Source of the DNA: Persephonella sp.
Lineage (GTDB): Bacteria; Aquificota; Aquificia; Aquificales; Hydrogenothermaceae
Reading direction: 5' to 3'
NCBI GenBank assembly: GCA_027028005.1
Contig: JALVKE010000318.1
Span: 1-48,321, forward strand
DNA length: 48,321 nucleotides
Shown in pieces: positions 36,584-45,290 of this stretch; within the stretch, counting starts at the first letter, position 1; every line of letters starts with the position of its first letter. The notes under the pieces were generated by a model. The model saw only the letters and a program-made list of their open reading frames with translations, was not told the origin of the DNA and ran no database searches. The translations under genes and the position numbers were made by a program.

Positions 36584-37831
36584 ATGGAAAAAGAGAATAT
36601 TACAAAAGAAGAAGCCCTTGAGTATCACAGAAGATGTAAACCTGGAAAAATAGAAGTTTTACCTTCTAAACCTTCCAAAACAAAAAGAGATCTATCTTTA
36701 GCTTACACACCAGGAGTCTCATATCCATGTATAGAGATACAGAAGGATCCCTTAAAAGCTTATGATTACACCACAAAATCAAATCTAGTTGCAGTAATAA
36801 CAAATGGAACAGCTGTTTTAGGTTTAGGAGATATAGGAGCTTTAGCTGGTAAGCCTGTTATGGAAGGAAAAGGTGTTCTGTTTAAAATCTTTGCAGATGT
36901 AGATGTTTTTGATATAGAAGTTTCCCAAAAAGATCCAGAAAAGTTCTGTGAAGTTGTTGAATCAATAGCTATCACATTTGGTGGAATAAATCTTGAAGAT
37001 GTAAAAGCTCCTGAATGTTTTTATATAGAAGATAGACTAAAAAAACGTTTAGATATACCTGTTATGCATGACGATCAGCATGGAACAGCAATTGTATCAG
37101 CAGCAGCTTTACTTAATGCCCTTGAGATTACAGGAAAAAATATAGAAGATGTTAAAGTTGTTATTAACGGTGCAGGTGCAGCTGCTATTGCATGTGGAAG
37201 ACTATACAGAAAACTTGGAGTAAAAAATATCATAATGTTAGACAGTAGAGGAGTCATTTCCTCTGATAGAATGGATTTAAACCAGTATAAAAAAGAGTTT
37301 ATCACTGATGAAAATATACATTCTTTAGAAGAAGCTTTAAAAGGAGCAGATGTTTTCCTTGGTCTGTCAAAAGGTAATATTCTTTCAAAAGAGATGCTTC
37401 TATCTATGAATAAAAATCCTGTTATATTTGCTTTGGCAAATCCTATTCCTGAAATACTTCCAGAGGTTGCATTAGAAATTAGAAAAGACGTTATCATTGC
37501 AACAGGAAGAAGCGATTATCCAAATCAGATAAACAATGTTATAGCGTTTCCATACATCTTTAGAGGTGCTCTTGATACAAGGGCAAGAGATATAAATGAG
37601 AAGATGGTTATAGAAGCTGTTAAGGCTATAGCAAATTTAGGAAAGAGAAAAGGACTTTTGATCCCATCTCCTTTTGATAGTGATCTATTTGAGGAAGTTT
37701 CTTTTGCCGTTGCAAAGGCTGCTATTGAAAGTGGTTCAGCGAAAGACAAGAATTTTTCTCTAAGTGAATATAGAGAAAAACTTAAAGAGAGAAGGGAAAA
37801 ATTAGAAGAAATTCAGTTCGTGTGTCAGTAG
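36584..37831 (+). CDS. Malic enzyme (oxaloacetate-decarboxylating malate dehydrogenase)
   Basis: This enzyme converts malate to pyruvate and CO2 with NAD(P)+. The 415-residue form is the short bacterial/archaeal type without a phosphotransacetylase tail. The landmarks are SLAYTPGVSYPCIEIQ near residue 45 with the catalytic Tyr, GLGDIGALAGKPVMEGKG with the catalytic Lys, FYIEDRLKKRLDIPVMHDDQHGTA with the metal site, and the Rossmann loop VVINGAGAAAIACGRLY. It is flanked by a terminator upstream and by an unknown protein one base downstream. Cofactor choice is not clear from the sequence. The window's carboxylase at 45291 works on related C3/C4 intermediates. Confidence 0.95.
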   Translation: MEKENITKEEALEYHRRCKPGKIEVLPSKPSKTKRDLSLAYTPGVSYPCIEIQKDPLKAYDYTTKSNLVAVITNGTAVLGLGDIGALAGKPVMEGKGVLFKIFADVDVFDIEVSQKDPEKFCEVVESIAITFGGINLEDVKAPECFYIEDRLKKRLDIPVMHDDQHGTAIVSAAALLNALEITGKNIEDVKVVINGAGAAAIACGRLYRKLGVKNIIMLDSRGVISSDRMDLNQYKKEFITDENIHSLEEALKGADVFLGLSKGNILSKEMLLSMNKNPVIFALANPIPEILPEVALEIRKDVIIATGRSDYPNQINNVIAFPYIFRGALDTRARDINEKMVIEAVKAIANLGKRKGLLIPSPFDSDLFEEVSFAVAKAAIESGSAKDKNFSLSEYREKLKERREKLEEIQFVCQ

Positions 37832-37832
37832 T

Positions 37833-38690
37833 ATGCTTGATATACAATTTTTAAATGAAAGAGCAAAAAAGCTTAGGTCAGCTTTAAAAAAAGTAAAACA
37901 GATTATAGATCTAGGAAAGGAAACATTTGTTTCTACACCTATGTATCCTGATAGAGTTCAGTACTATATGGTTATGGCTTATGATGAGCTTGAGAAGATA
38001 GCCTGTCATATATACTCAGAAGCTACAGGAGAGAAGATATCTGAAAACTGTCTTGAAAAATTAGCTCAAACAGACATCTTCTCAGGAAAGATAAACAGAG
38101 CTATTCAGGATCTTATTAAGTTTAAAAAAGACCTATTTGAAAGTAACTTTAAATACTCTCCAGAACAGATGTATTTCACTGTTAAAAATATTTTAGATAG
38201 CCTGTATGAGCCTTTTATTAAAGAGCTAAGCAAAGTAGTAAAAGAACTTAAAGAGAAACAACCTAAACTTACTATTCCTGTAAATCTAAAGAAAGTAAAT
38301 CAACAGGCAAAAGCAATAAAATCAGAGCTTAAAAAGATAGAAACCCTTTTAACGTATCCTAAGGAGGAGTTTGTAAAAAGTGAGTATGCAATAGATAGAG
38401 GAAGATACTTTGCAGTAGTAACGGTAGATAGTGCTCTTTGGATATGCAGGCATATAGCAAGACAGCTAAAGCTAAAACCATCAAAAAACTGTTTTGAAAA
38501 TCTATACAAAGCAGGGATTTTAAAGAAAGAAACAGCAGAAAAACTTGAGAAGATAGCATCGTACAGAGATATTTTTGCAAACCCTGAAAAAGAAATAGAC
38601 CCAGAAGAGCTTTATAGAATATTAAAAGAAGATTTTCCTGTTTTCCTTGAATTTATAAAAGAAATATCAAAAGCTATATTTGGAAAGTGA
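37833..38690 (+). CDS. Tandem HepT-like (DUF86-type) helical protein, catalytic motif lost
   Basis: I read this 285-residue all-helical protein as two copies of a HepT/DUF86-like bundle (about residues 10-140 and 150-285). Both share LxxIxxLLxxxKExFVxxxYxxDRxxYxMVxxYDxLxxIAxHI-like segments: FVSTPMYPDRVQYYMVMAYDELEKIACHI, then FVKSEYAIDRGRYFAVVTVDSALWICRHI. The RX4-6H ribonuclease motif of HEPN toxins is absent. The second copy reads YRDIFANPEKEID, with Asn in the His place, and the first reads FKKDLFESNFKY, with the Arg changed to Lys. No nucleotidyltransferase (MNT) antitoxin is adjacent. It starts one base after the malic enzyme stop. It may be a structural remnant or a repurposed binding protein. 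Confidence 0.6.
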   Translation: MLDIQFLNERAKKLRSALKKVKQIIDLGKETFVSTPMYPDRVQYYMVMAYDELEKIACHIYSEATGEKISENCLEKLAQTDIFSGKINRAIQDLIKFKKDLFESNFKYSPEQMYFTVKNILDSLYEPFIKELSKVVKELKEKQPKLTIPVNLKKVNQQAKAIKSELKKIETLLTYPKEEFVKSEYAIDRGRYFAVVTVDSALWICRHIARQLKLKPSKNCFENLYKAGILKKETAEKLEKIASYRDIFANPEKEIDPEELYRILKEDFPVFLEFIKEISKAIFGK

Positions 38691-39010
38691 TGTTTTCTTA
38701 AGGTTACCTGTATTCATAATACTAATCTGCCTTTTTTAGGTATCAATCCAAACTTGGAGACCTACCGCTGGACTAGTGGGACGTTTGCTTTGCAAACTGG
38801 TGACACGAAGTGAAGCAAGTAACGCCTGTGGAGTGAGGGATATTCCACGATGATTTTAAAAAGTTTTTGAAGAAACATCTTACCGTTTATTCTAGTTTTA
38901 AAACTCTTTAAGTTAGGCAAGCCAAATATAGACAACAGATGAACTTTTTATCAATTTCTTCTAATATTTGTATTAACTGCAATTATAGGTCAGTTTGTAT
39001 AGAAAAGAAA
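38691..39010 (+). other. Intergenic region with a GC-rich hairpin cluster, possible IS200/IS605-type right-end remnant
   Basis: No functional gene is visible in these 320 bases. Between about 38740 and 38850 the base composition rises and hairpins cluster. GTTTGC-TTT-GCAAAC lies at 38783-38797, a GAAGCAA-GTAA tract at 38812-38822, and GTGGAG pairs with TTCCAC across 38828-38848. A plus-strand frame reads LETYRWTSGTFALQTGDTK and stops at 38811, and I recall C-terminal segments like it (TYxxT-G-TFACGDT) in TnpB proteins. The flank to 39010 is AT-rich and featureless. The best reading is a worn tnpB tail with its RNA scaffold, but no transposase body is left. Confidence 0.4.
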
Positions 39011-39026
39011 GAGCCCTTAAGGGCTC
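39011..39026 (-). terminator. Terminator after katG
   Basis: GAGCCCTTAAGGGCTC is a perfect inverted repeat right after the katG TAG stop, followed on the minus strand by TTTCTTTTCT. It has the polarity expected for katG. Confidence 0.85.
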
Positions 39027-41159
39027 CTAGTTACCAAATTTCAGATCAAATCTGTCAAGATTCATAACCTTATCCCATGCTTTTACAAAGTCAGATACAA
39101 ACTTTTCTTCATCTGATGCGTAAACCTCAGCAACAGCACGAAGCTCGTTGTGATGTCCTATGATCAGGTCAACTCTTGTGGCTTTCCATTTTAGCTTCCC
39201 AGATTTTCTATCATAACCTTCAAATAGATAATGGTTTTCATCTGTAGGTTTCCATTCTGTATCCATATCAAGAAGATTAACGAAGAAATCATTTGTTAAA
39301 GTGCCAGCTCTATCAGTTAACACACCTGTGCCGTCGAATCCGTAAACAGCCCCTAAAACTCTTAAACCTCCAATTAAAACCACCATCTCTGGCACAGTTA
39401 AAGTAAGAAGATTAGCTTTATCAACTAAAAGTTCTTCGGCCTTGGTTTTTGAAGGATCTTTCATATAGTTTATAAATCCATCTGCAAATGGCTCTATGAC
39501 TTTGTAAAACCTTTCTTCTATATCTTCTTGTCTTGCATCTACTCTTCCTGGAGTAAAAGGAACAGATACTTTAAACCTAGCTTCTTCAGCAGCTTTTTCT
39601 ATTGCAGCACAGCCTCCAAGGACTATAAGATCGGCTATGGACACCTTTTTCTTATCAGTATCAAACTCATTTTTTATCTTTTCATAAACGGATAACACCT
39701 TTGATAGTCTTTCTGGATGGTTTACTTCCCAGTTTTTAAAAGGAGATAAACGGATCCTTCCACCGTTTGCTCCACCTCTTCTGTCTGAATCTCTGTATGT
39801 GGATGCAGAAGACCATGCTGTATATACAAGTTCAGGAATGTCTAATCCTGAAGATAGAATTTTTTCCTTTAGAACCTTTATATCATTTTCATCTATCAGT
39901 TCGTAATCCCTTTCAGGCAATGGGTCTTGCCATATATACGTTTCTTCTGGAACCTCTGGGCCAAAATAACAGCTTTTTGGGCCCATGTCCCTATGGGTTA
40001 GCTTATACCATGCAAGTGCAAAAGCTTTCTCAAACTCCTCTGGATTTTCAAGGAAGTATCTTGAGACTTTTTCATATTTAGGGTCAAATCTTAGAGCAAG
40101 GTCAGTTGTCAACATCATAGGTTTGTGCTTTTTATAAGGATCATGGGCGTCTGGAAGCATCTCCGGAGCATCTTTTGCAACCCACTGATATTTTCCTGCA
40201 GGGCTTTTTGTAAGCTCCCATTCATACTCAAATAAAAATTTCAGAAAATAAATGCCAAACCTTGTTGGGGTTAATGACCATACAAGCTCAAATCCAGAGG
40301 TAAATGTATCAGGCCCTTTTCCCGTTTTATAGTTGTACTTCCATCCAAGTCCCTGCTGCTGAACAGGTGCAGCATCTGGAGGAGGGCCTAAATACTTTTC
40401 AGGGCCTGCACCGTGACATTTTCCAAATGCATGTCCACCTGCAATGAGTGCCACAGTCTCTTCATCATTCATTCCCATTCTGCCAAAAGTCTCTCTTATC
40501 TGTTTTGCTGATGCAACAGGATCTGGTTTTCCTTCTGGCCCTTCAGGATTTACATAAATAAGACCCATCTCTGTAGCAGCGTATGGTTTTTCAAGTTTTC
40601 CATCTTTAAACCTTTCTTTTCCTGAAAGCATTTCATGTTCAGGGCCCCAGTCTACAGATTCATCAGGTTCCCAGATATCTTCCCTTCCTCCTGCAAAACC
40701 AACAGTTTTAACTCCCATAGACTCAAGGGCAACATTTCCTGCAAGAATTATTAAATCTGCCCATGATAGTTGTTTACCGTATTTTTTCTTTACAGGCCAC
40801 AATAGTCTTAACGCTTTATCTAGATTTATATTATCTGGCCAGTCAATTCTCAGAGGAAATCTTATGGAACCTGACCTTGCTCCACCTCTACCGTCAAAAA
40901 TCCTGTAACTTCCTGCACTGTGCCACGCAAGTCTTATAAAAAGAGGCCCATAATGTCCAAAGTCTGCAGGCCACCAGTCCTGAGATGTGGTCATTAGTTT
41001 TTCCAGATCTTTCTTCAGCTGAAAGTAATCAATCTGTTTAAACTCTTTTACATAGTTAAAATCCTCTCCGTAGGGGTTTGATGTAGGACAGCTTTGTCTT
41101 AAAGGTTTTAGATTCAACCTTTCTGGAAACCAGTCTGTGATCCATCTCTTTCTGCTCAT
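39027..41159 (-). CDS. katG: Catalase-peroxidase
   Basis: KatG destroys hydrogen peroxide with a heme group. The 710-residue protein starts at [15 protein letters not shown], where GGAGG lies nine bases upstream of the ATG at 41159. A further upstream reading (MEKNYT...) covers the promoter and is rejected. The distal site is [14 protein letters not shown] with Trp and His in the expected order, followed by GGARSG. The Tyr of LIYVNPEGP belongs to the Met-Tyr-Trp adduct, and GGHAFGK contains the proximal His. The C-terminal domain repeats the fold without heme, as is usual. The gene has its own promoter with an operator-like palindrome, and a terminator at its end. Confidence 0.97.
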   Translation of the reverse strand: MSRKRWITDWFPERLNLKPLRQSCPTSNPYGEDFNYVKEFKQIDYFQLKKDLEKLMTTSQDWWPADFGHYGPLFIRLAWHSAGSYRIFDGRGGARSGSIRFPLRIDWPDNINLDKALRLLWPVKKKYGKQLSWADLIILAGNVALESMGVKTVGFAGGREDIWEPDESVDWGPEHEMLSGKERFKDGKLEKPYAATEMGLIYVNPEGPEGKPDPVASAKQIRETFGRMGMNDEETVALIAGGHAFGKCHGAGPEKYLGPPPDAAPVQQQGLGWKYNYKTGKGPDTFTSGFELVWSLTPTRFGIYFLKFLFEYEWELTKSPAGKYQWVAKDAPEMLPDAHDPYKKHKPMMLTTDLALRFDPKYEKVSRYFLENPEEFEKAFALAWYKLTHRDMGPKSCYFGPEVPEETYIWQDPLPERDYELIDENDIKVLKEKILSSGLDIPELVYTAWSSASTYRDSDRRGGANGGRIRLSPFKNWEVNHPERLSKVLSVYEKIKNEFDTDKKKVSIADLIVLGGCAAIEKAAEEARFKVSVPFTPGRVDARQEDIEERFYKVIEPFADGFINYMKDPSKTKAEELLVDKANLLTLTVPEMVVLIGGLRVLGAVYGFDGTGVLTDRAGTLTNDFFVNLLDMDTEWKPTDENHYLFEGYDRKSGKLKWKATRVDLIIGHHNELRAVAEVYASDEEKFVSDFVKAWDKVMNLDRFDLKFGN

Positions 41160-41191
41160 AATGTCATCCTCCAAAAATAACCTCTTGTTAA

Positions 41192-41212
41192 TAATAGTAA
41201 TGGTTACTATTA
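41192..41212. promoter_or_regulatory. Operator-like palindrome upstream of katG
   Basis: AATAGTAATGGTTACTATT is a perfect inverted repeat (eight-base arms, three-base centre), extended by one more T-A pair on each side. It lies over the spacer and -10 of the katG promoter, so bound protein would block RNA polymerase. PerR/Fur-type repressors or another peroxide-responsive factor are the likely binders by position and by the AT-rich symmetric arms, but the match to a PerR box is not exact. Confidence 0.7.
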
Positions 41213-41222
41213 AGAAAGTCAA
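41194..41222 (-). promoter_or_regulatory. katG: katG promoter
   Basis: On the minus strand TTGACT (41222-41217), a 17-base spacer, and TACTAT (41199-41194) make a good sigma-70 type promoter. Its -10 region lies within the palindrome at 41192-41212. The katG ATG lies 35 bases beyond. Confidence 0.78.
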
Positions 41223-41279
41223 TGGAAATAATGTATAATTTTTTTCCATAGTCAGATATAACAGTTAAAAGAGGAAGAT

Positions 41280-41762
41280 ATGAGACCTTCAATTTTGGAG
41301 ATAAAGCATGAGATAAATAATCTTCTGTTTAAGCTAGAAACCTCCTGGCAGATATTAGAGGATGGTAATGTAAACAGAGAGGAAATATCACAGATATCTT
41401 CAATACTAAGAAAAAACACAGATATATTGAAACAAGTATTTGATAGTCTATTTGCTGTTGAAGCTCTAGAAAAAGGTAAAATGAAAAAGGAGTCTGTAGA
41501 TCTAAAAAATCTTCTTAGGATATATCTGAATATAGATATACCTAAAACAGATATACATTTTTCATCTGATATGTTAAAAACAGCATTAAAAAATCTTCAG
41601 ATGATCAATAAGCCTGTTTCTGTTTCTAAAGAAGATGATAGGCTTATATTGTATATTCAGAAACCAGAAGGCAAGATAGATATATTTTTGCTTGAAGTTG
41701 CAAAGTATATCCTTAATAAGGCAGGTGTGGAGATAGATGAAAAAGATACTGATTGTAGATGA
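41280..41762 (+). CDS. Mini histidine-phosphotransfer protein (DHp domain with degenerate ATPase domain)
   Basis: The 160-residue protein has the dimerisation/phosphotransfer helices of a sensor kinase at residues about 4-75, with the H-box LEIKHEINNLL (His10). SVDLKNLLRIYL follows, as at the DHp-to-ATPase border of kinases. The C-terminal 85 residues have the size of a shortened catalytic domain, but the N-box reads LKTALKNLQMIN without the usual Asn-x-x-x-Asn, and no G1 or G2 glycine motif is present. It therefore cannot bind ATP as a kinase does. ChpT and Spo0B are known phosphotransferases of this build. The next gene, an NtrC-type regulator, overlaps its end by 26 bases. It is divergent from katG. 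Confidence 0.72.
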   Translation: MRPSILEIKHEINNLLFKLETSWQILEDGNVNREEISQISSILRKNTDILKQVFDSLFAVEALEKGKMKKESVDLKNLLRIYLNIDIPKTDIHFSSDMLKTALKNLQMINKPVSVSKEDDRLILYIQKPEGKIDIFLLEVAKYILNKAGVEIDEKDTDCR

Positions 41763-43044
41763 TGATAAAGACATTTTAACGCTCCTCTCTATAAAACTAA
41801 AAGGTGAAGATTTTGAAATAGTAACAATTCCATCCCCAATAAAAGCCATAGACTATCTCTCCTATCAGAAGGTGGATTTAATATTAGTAGATCAGAGAAT
41901 GCCTGAGTTGACAGGATTAGAGTTTGTAGAAATTGTTAAGGATAAGTTTGAAGATATTCCTATTATAGTTATGACTGCTCATGGTCATGTGGATGATGCT
42001 GTAAAAGCTATAAAAGCAGGTGCGTTTTACTATATAACAAAGCCTATAAATTACGATGAACTAAAAGCTTTGATACAACAGGGATTAGAAATTTCTTCCT
42101 TGAAAAAGGAAGTTAAACAGCTAAAAGAGATATTAGAATTTAATATAGTGGCTGAAAGTAAAGCTTTAAAGGATATAATAAAAACTGTTGAAAAAATCGC
42201 CCCATTTGATACAACTATTTTAATAACAGGAGAAAGTGGAACAGGAAAGGAAGTTATAGCAAAACTTATCCATAAAAAGAGTAAAAGATCAAATAAACCT
42301 TTTATAGCAGTAAACTGCGGTGCTATTCCGGAAGATCTATTAGAAAGTGAGCTTTTTGGATATAAGAAAGGAGCCTTTACTGGAGCTACATCAGACAAAA
42401 AAGGTCTTATAGAAGAAGCTGATGGAGGGACATTATTTTTAGATGAGATTGGAGATCTTCCTTTAAATCTGCAGGTAAAACTTTTAAGGGTTCTTCAGGA
42501 AGGAGATATAAAACCCTTAGGAGCATCTAAACCAAAAAAAATAGATGTTAGATTTATTGCAGCAACAAATAAAAATCTAGAAAAATTAGTGAAGGAAGGA
42601 AAATTTAGGGAAGATCTGTACTACCGCTTAAACGTTATTCATTTAGAGATTCCTCCTCTAAGAAAGAGAAAGGAGGATATTATACCTCTAGCAAAGTTTT
42701 TTATAAAAAATGTGTCTGCTAAGTACAATATTCCCCCAAAAATGTTATCTAAAAGAGCTGAAAAGCAACTTCTTGAATACCACTGGCCTGGAAATGTAAG
42801 GGAACTTGAAAATATAATAGAGAGGATAATGCTTACTAAAAACAGTTCTATTATCCACTCTATCTTTTCTTCTAAAGAAAAAAAACCAAAATCTTTTTAC
42901 GATGCAAAAGAAATATTTGAAAGAACGTATATAGAAAATTTGCTTAATTTTACGAAAGGAAATATATCAAAAGCTTCAAAAATATCAGGACTTACAAGAG
43001 CCCAAATTTACAGACTAATCAAAAGACATAACATCCAAAAGTAG
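41737..43044 (+). CDS. NtrC-family sigma-54-dependent response regulator
   Basis: The 435-residue protein has three domains. The receiver (residues about 1-115) shows ILIVDDDKD, the phosphoacceptor Asp in ILVDQRMPELTG, and VMTAHG with the later ITKPINYDE Lys. The AAA+ domain (about residues 140-360) carries GESGTGKEV, the sigma-54-contacting GAFTGA in YKKGAFTGATSD, GGTLFLDEIGDLPL and the arginine-finger stretch RFREDLYYRLN. A Fis-type HTH (NISKASKISGLTRAQIYRLI) closes it. It should activate sigma-54 promoters after phosphorylation. The ATG lies inside the end of the preceding mini phosphotransfer gene, in a different frame. Confidence 0.95.
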   Translation: MKKILIVDDDKDILTLLSIKLKGEDFEIVTIPSPIKAIDYLSYQKVDLILVDQRMPELTGLEFVEIVKDKFEDIPIIVMTAHGHVDDAVKAIKAGAFYYITKPINYDELKALIQQGLEISSLKKEVKQLKEILEFNIVAESKALKDIIKTVEKIAPFDTTILITGESGTGKEVIAKLIHKKSKRSNKPFIAVNCGAIPEDLLESELFGYKKGAFTGATSDKKGLIEEADGGTLFLDEIGDLPLNLQVKLLRVLQEGDIKPLGASKPKKIDVRFIAATNKNLEKLVKEGKFREDLYYRLNVIHLEIPPLRKRKEDIIPLAKFFIKNVSAKYNIPPKMLSKRAEKQLLEYHWPGNVRELENIIERIMLTKNSSIIHSIFSSKEKKPKSFYDAKEIFERTYIENLLNFTKGNISKASKISGLTRAQIYRLIKRHNIQK

Positions 43045-43086
43045 ATTAAAATCTATTTAAACAAATTTTCTGGAGATCTTTTAACT

Positions 43087-45150
43087 ATGAAAAAGCTTTA
43101 TCTTCTTTTTCTGTGGCATATGCATCAACCTGAGTATAAGAACCCTTTAACAGATACCTACGAGATGCCATGGACGTTTCTCCACTGTATAAAAGACTAC
43201 TATGAGATGCCATGGCATATTAGTAGATTTAAAAATATAAAGGCAACATTTAATCTCGTACCTTCACTTATAAAACAGATACAGGATTATACAAATAAAG
43301 ATGTAAAAGATAAGTTTTTACTTAGTTTAAAAAAAAGACCTGAAGATTTAACAACAAATGAAAAAAGATTCTTAATTCCTTTTCTCTTTAACGCTAATAT
43401 AAAAACAATGATAAAACCATTTCCTAGATACTATCAGCTTTTTTTAAAAAAAGAACAGTTTACAGGAAATATAGAAAATCTATTTTCTAATCAGGAGATA
43501 CTTGATATAGAAGTCCTTTTTTTACTTTCGTGGACAGGAAATTACCTAAGAAAAAGATCTGATATCGTTAGATCTCTTATAGTAAAATCCTCAGATTTTA
43601 CTCAAGAGGATAAGGAAAAACTTTTAGAAGAACTATTTTCTTTTGTAAAAGAGATAATACCCTTTTATAAAAAACTAAAAGATGAAGGAAAGATTGAGAT
43701 AAGTACAACTCCTTTTTACCATCCTATACTTCCTCTATTGATAGATATAAAATCAGCTAAAGAGGCAACTCCTGAAATAACTTTACCTAAGGTAGAGGCT
43801 TCTTTTAAAGACCATGCAGAGATTCATTTAGAAAAGGCTTTATCTTTTTATAAAGATATATTTAGAGAAGAACCAAAGGGTCTTTGGCCAGCTGAAGGAA
43901 GTATAAGTAATGATACTGTTTTACTATTTTCTAAAAAGAATATTCACTGGGCTGCATCAGATGAAGATGTTTTATTTAACTCTTTAGGAGAAAGGGAAAA
44001 AAGATATATCTATAAGATATACAGATACGAAAACACTAATCTTTTCTTTAGGGACAAAACATTAAGTGACCTTATAGGATTTACGTACAGTAATTGGGAT
44101 TCTAAAGATGCAGCACAGGATTTTATAAACAGGTTAAGGGAAATATATAACGATTTTTCTTTCTCTCCTATGGTTTCTGTTATTCTTGATGGAGAAAATG
44201 CATGGGAGTTTTATGAGAATAATGGATTTGATTTTTTCAACAGTTTATACTCCATTTTAGAAAAAGAGGAATGGATAGAAACAGTAACATTTTCTCAGGC
44301 TCTGAACTTAGAAGAAACAATTCAACTGAGTAACATTGTTGCAGGAAGCTGGATAGGTGGAAATTTTTATACATGGATTGGTCATCCAGAAAAAAATAGA
44401 GGATGGGAGCTTCTCTCTAAAGCAAAAAAATCTTTTGATAAATCTTTAAAAGAGAAGAAAGAAAAAGCTTTAGAGTATATGCTTGTGGCTGAAGGGAGTG
44501 ACTGGTTCTGGTGGTATGGAGATGATCACTATACCCCATATGCAGATAAATTTGATATGCTCTTTAGAGCAAATTTGCAAAAAGTTTATAAGATTTTAGA
44601 GATAGAACCACCTTCAGATATTTTTACTCCTATAAAGAAAACTTTTTCTTCACCATATATACAGTTTCCAAACTACTATGTGTTTCCCTTAATAGATGGA
44701 GAGATAAGTAACTACTTTGAATGGTTAAATGGGGGAATTATTAATCTCACATTTGACGCTTCAGCTATGGATACATCAAAGGTTCATCTTAAAAAACTTT
44801 ATTATGGTTATGATGAAGAAAATCTATATCTGGGAATTGATGGAAAAATAAGGGAGCTTTTAGATAAAGATTATTTTTTATCAATAGATTTTTTAGGTAA
44901 GGAAGAAGAAAAAGTTTTAATATACATAGGAAATAAAAAGCAGATAAAAAATAGATGCAGTGATATAGAGTACAGTTGTAAACATATCTGTGAGATAAAA
45001 ATACCTTTAAAATGTTTACCTTTAGAAGATGATAAGATAGAAGTTTCTTTTGGAATATACAAAAATAACAAACAGATAGAAAAAGTTCCTTTTTACAACT
45101 ATATAACCCTTGATTTATCAAGAAAATTTGATGATGAATGGTTTATCTAA
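43087..45150 (+). CDS. GH57 amylase/amylopullulanase-type glycoside hydrolase
   Basis: GH57 enzymes hydrolyse alpha-glucans with retention. The 687-residue protein begins KKLYLLFLWHMHQPEYKN, whose HQP is conserved region 1. The nucleophile motif GLWPAEGS (Glu about residue 270) and the acid motif SVILDGENAWEFYE (Asp about residue 368) are intact. NVVAGS-WIGGNFYTWIGHPE-like and DWFWWYGDDHYT segments follow. The C-terminal 200 residues form a beta-sandwich, typical of GH57 glucan enzymes. It has no signal peptide, so it is probably intracellular and partners the GH15 enzyme in glycogen turnover. Exact specificity (amylase, branching or pullulanase) is not clear. Confidence 0.92.
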   Translation: MKKLYLLFLWHMHQPEYKNPLTDTYEMPWTFLHCIKDYYEMPWHISRFKNIKATFNLVPSLIKQIQDYTNKDVKDKFLLSLKKRPEDLTTNEKRFLIPFLFNANIKTMIKPFPRYYQLFLKKEQFTGNIENLFSNQEILDIEVLFLLSWTGNYLRKRSDIVRSLIVKSSDFTQEDKEKLLEELFSFVKEIIPFYKKLKDEGKIEISTTPFYHPILPLLIDIKSAKEATPEITLPKVEASFKDHAEIHLEKALSFYKDIFREEPKGLWPAEGSISNDTVLLFSKKNIHWAASDEDVLFNSLGEREKRYIYKIYRYENTNLFFRDKTLSDLIGFTYSNWDSKDAAQDFINRLREIYNDFSFSPMVSVILDGENAWEFYENNGFDFFNSLYSILEKEEWIETVTFSQALNLEETIQLSNIVAGSWIGGNFYTWIGHPEKNRGWELLSKAKKSFDKSLKEKKEKALEYMLVAEGSDWFWWYGDDHYTPYADKFDMLFRANLQKVYKILEIEPPSDIFTPIKKTFSSPYIQFPNYYVFPLIDGEISNYFEWLNGGIINLTFDASAMDTSKVHLKKLYYGYDEENLYLGIDGKIRELLDKDYFLSIDFLGKEEEKVLIYIGNKKQIKNRCSDIEYSCKHICEIKIPLKCLPLEDDKIEVSFGIYKNNKQIEKVPFYNYITLDLSRKFDDEWFI

Positions 45151-45245
<95 letters not shown>

Positions 45246-45259
45246 AGAGGAGCTTTTAT

Positions 45260-45287
45260 ATTATATCTCACTAATTATTTTTTTCAA
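45260..45287 (-). promoter_or_regulatory. Promoter of tRNA-Ser
   Basis: On the minus strand TTGAAA (45287-45282), 16 bases, and TATAAT (45265-45260) precede the tRNA 5' end by 14 bases. This is a near-consensus sigma-70 promoter, placed between the carboxylase stop and the tRNA. Confidence 0.8.
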
Positions 45288-45290
45288 ATC

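Noticed and set aside
38688-38813. TGA readthrough or selenocysteine extending the HepT-like protein, since the same frame stays open about 40 codons after the stop
   Set aside because: The extension resembles a decayed TnpB tail and no SECIS-like hairpin sits right after the TGA, so the overlap of frames looks accidental.
38740-38850. 6S, SRP or tmRNA gene
   Set aside because: None of the conserved parts (SRP GGUCAGG tetraloop region, tmRNA Ala-type acceptor, 6S bubble motif) can be found.
41160-41249. N-terminal extension of katG ([10 protein letters not shown]...) reading through 41249
   Set aside because: It crosses the TTGACT/TACTAT promoter and the palindrome, and a GGAGG site supports the ATG at 41159.
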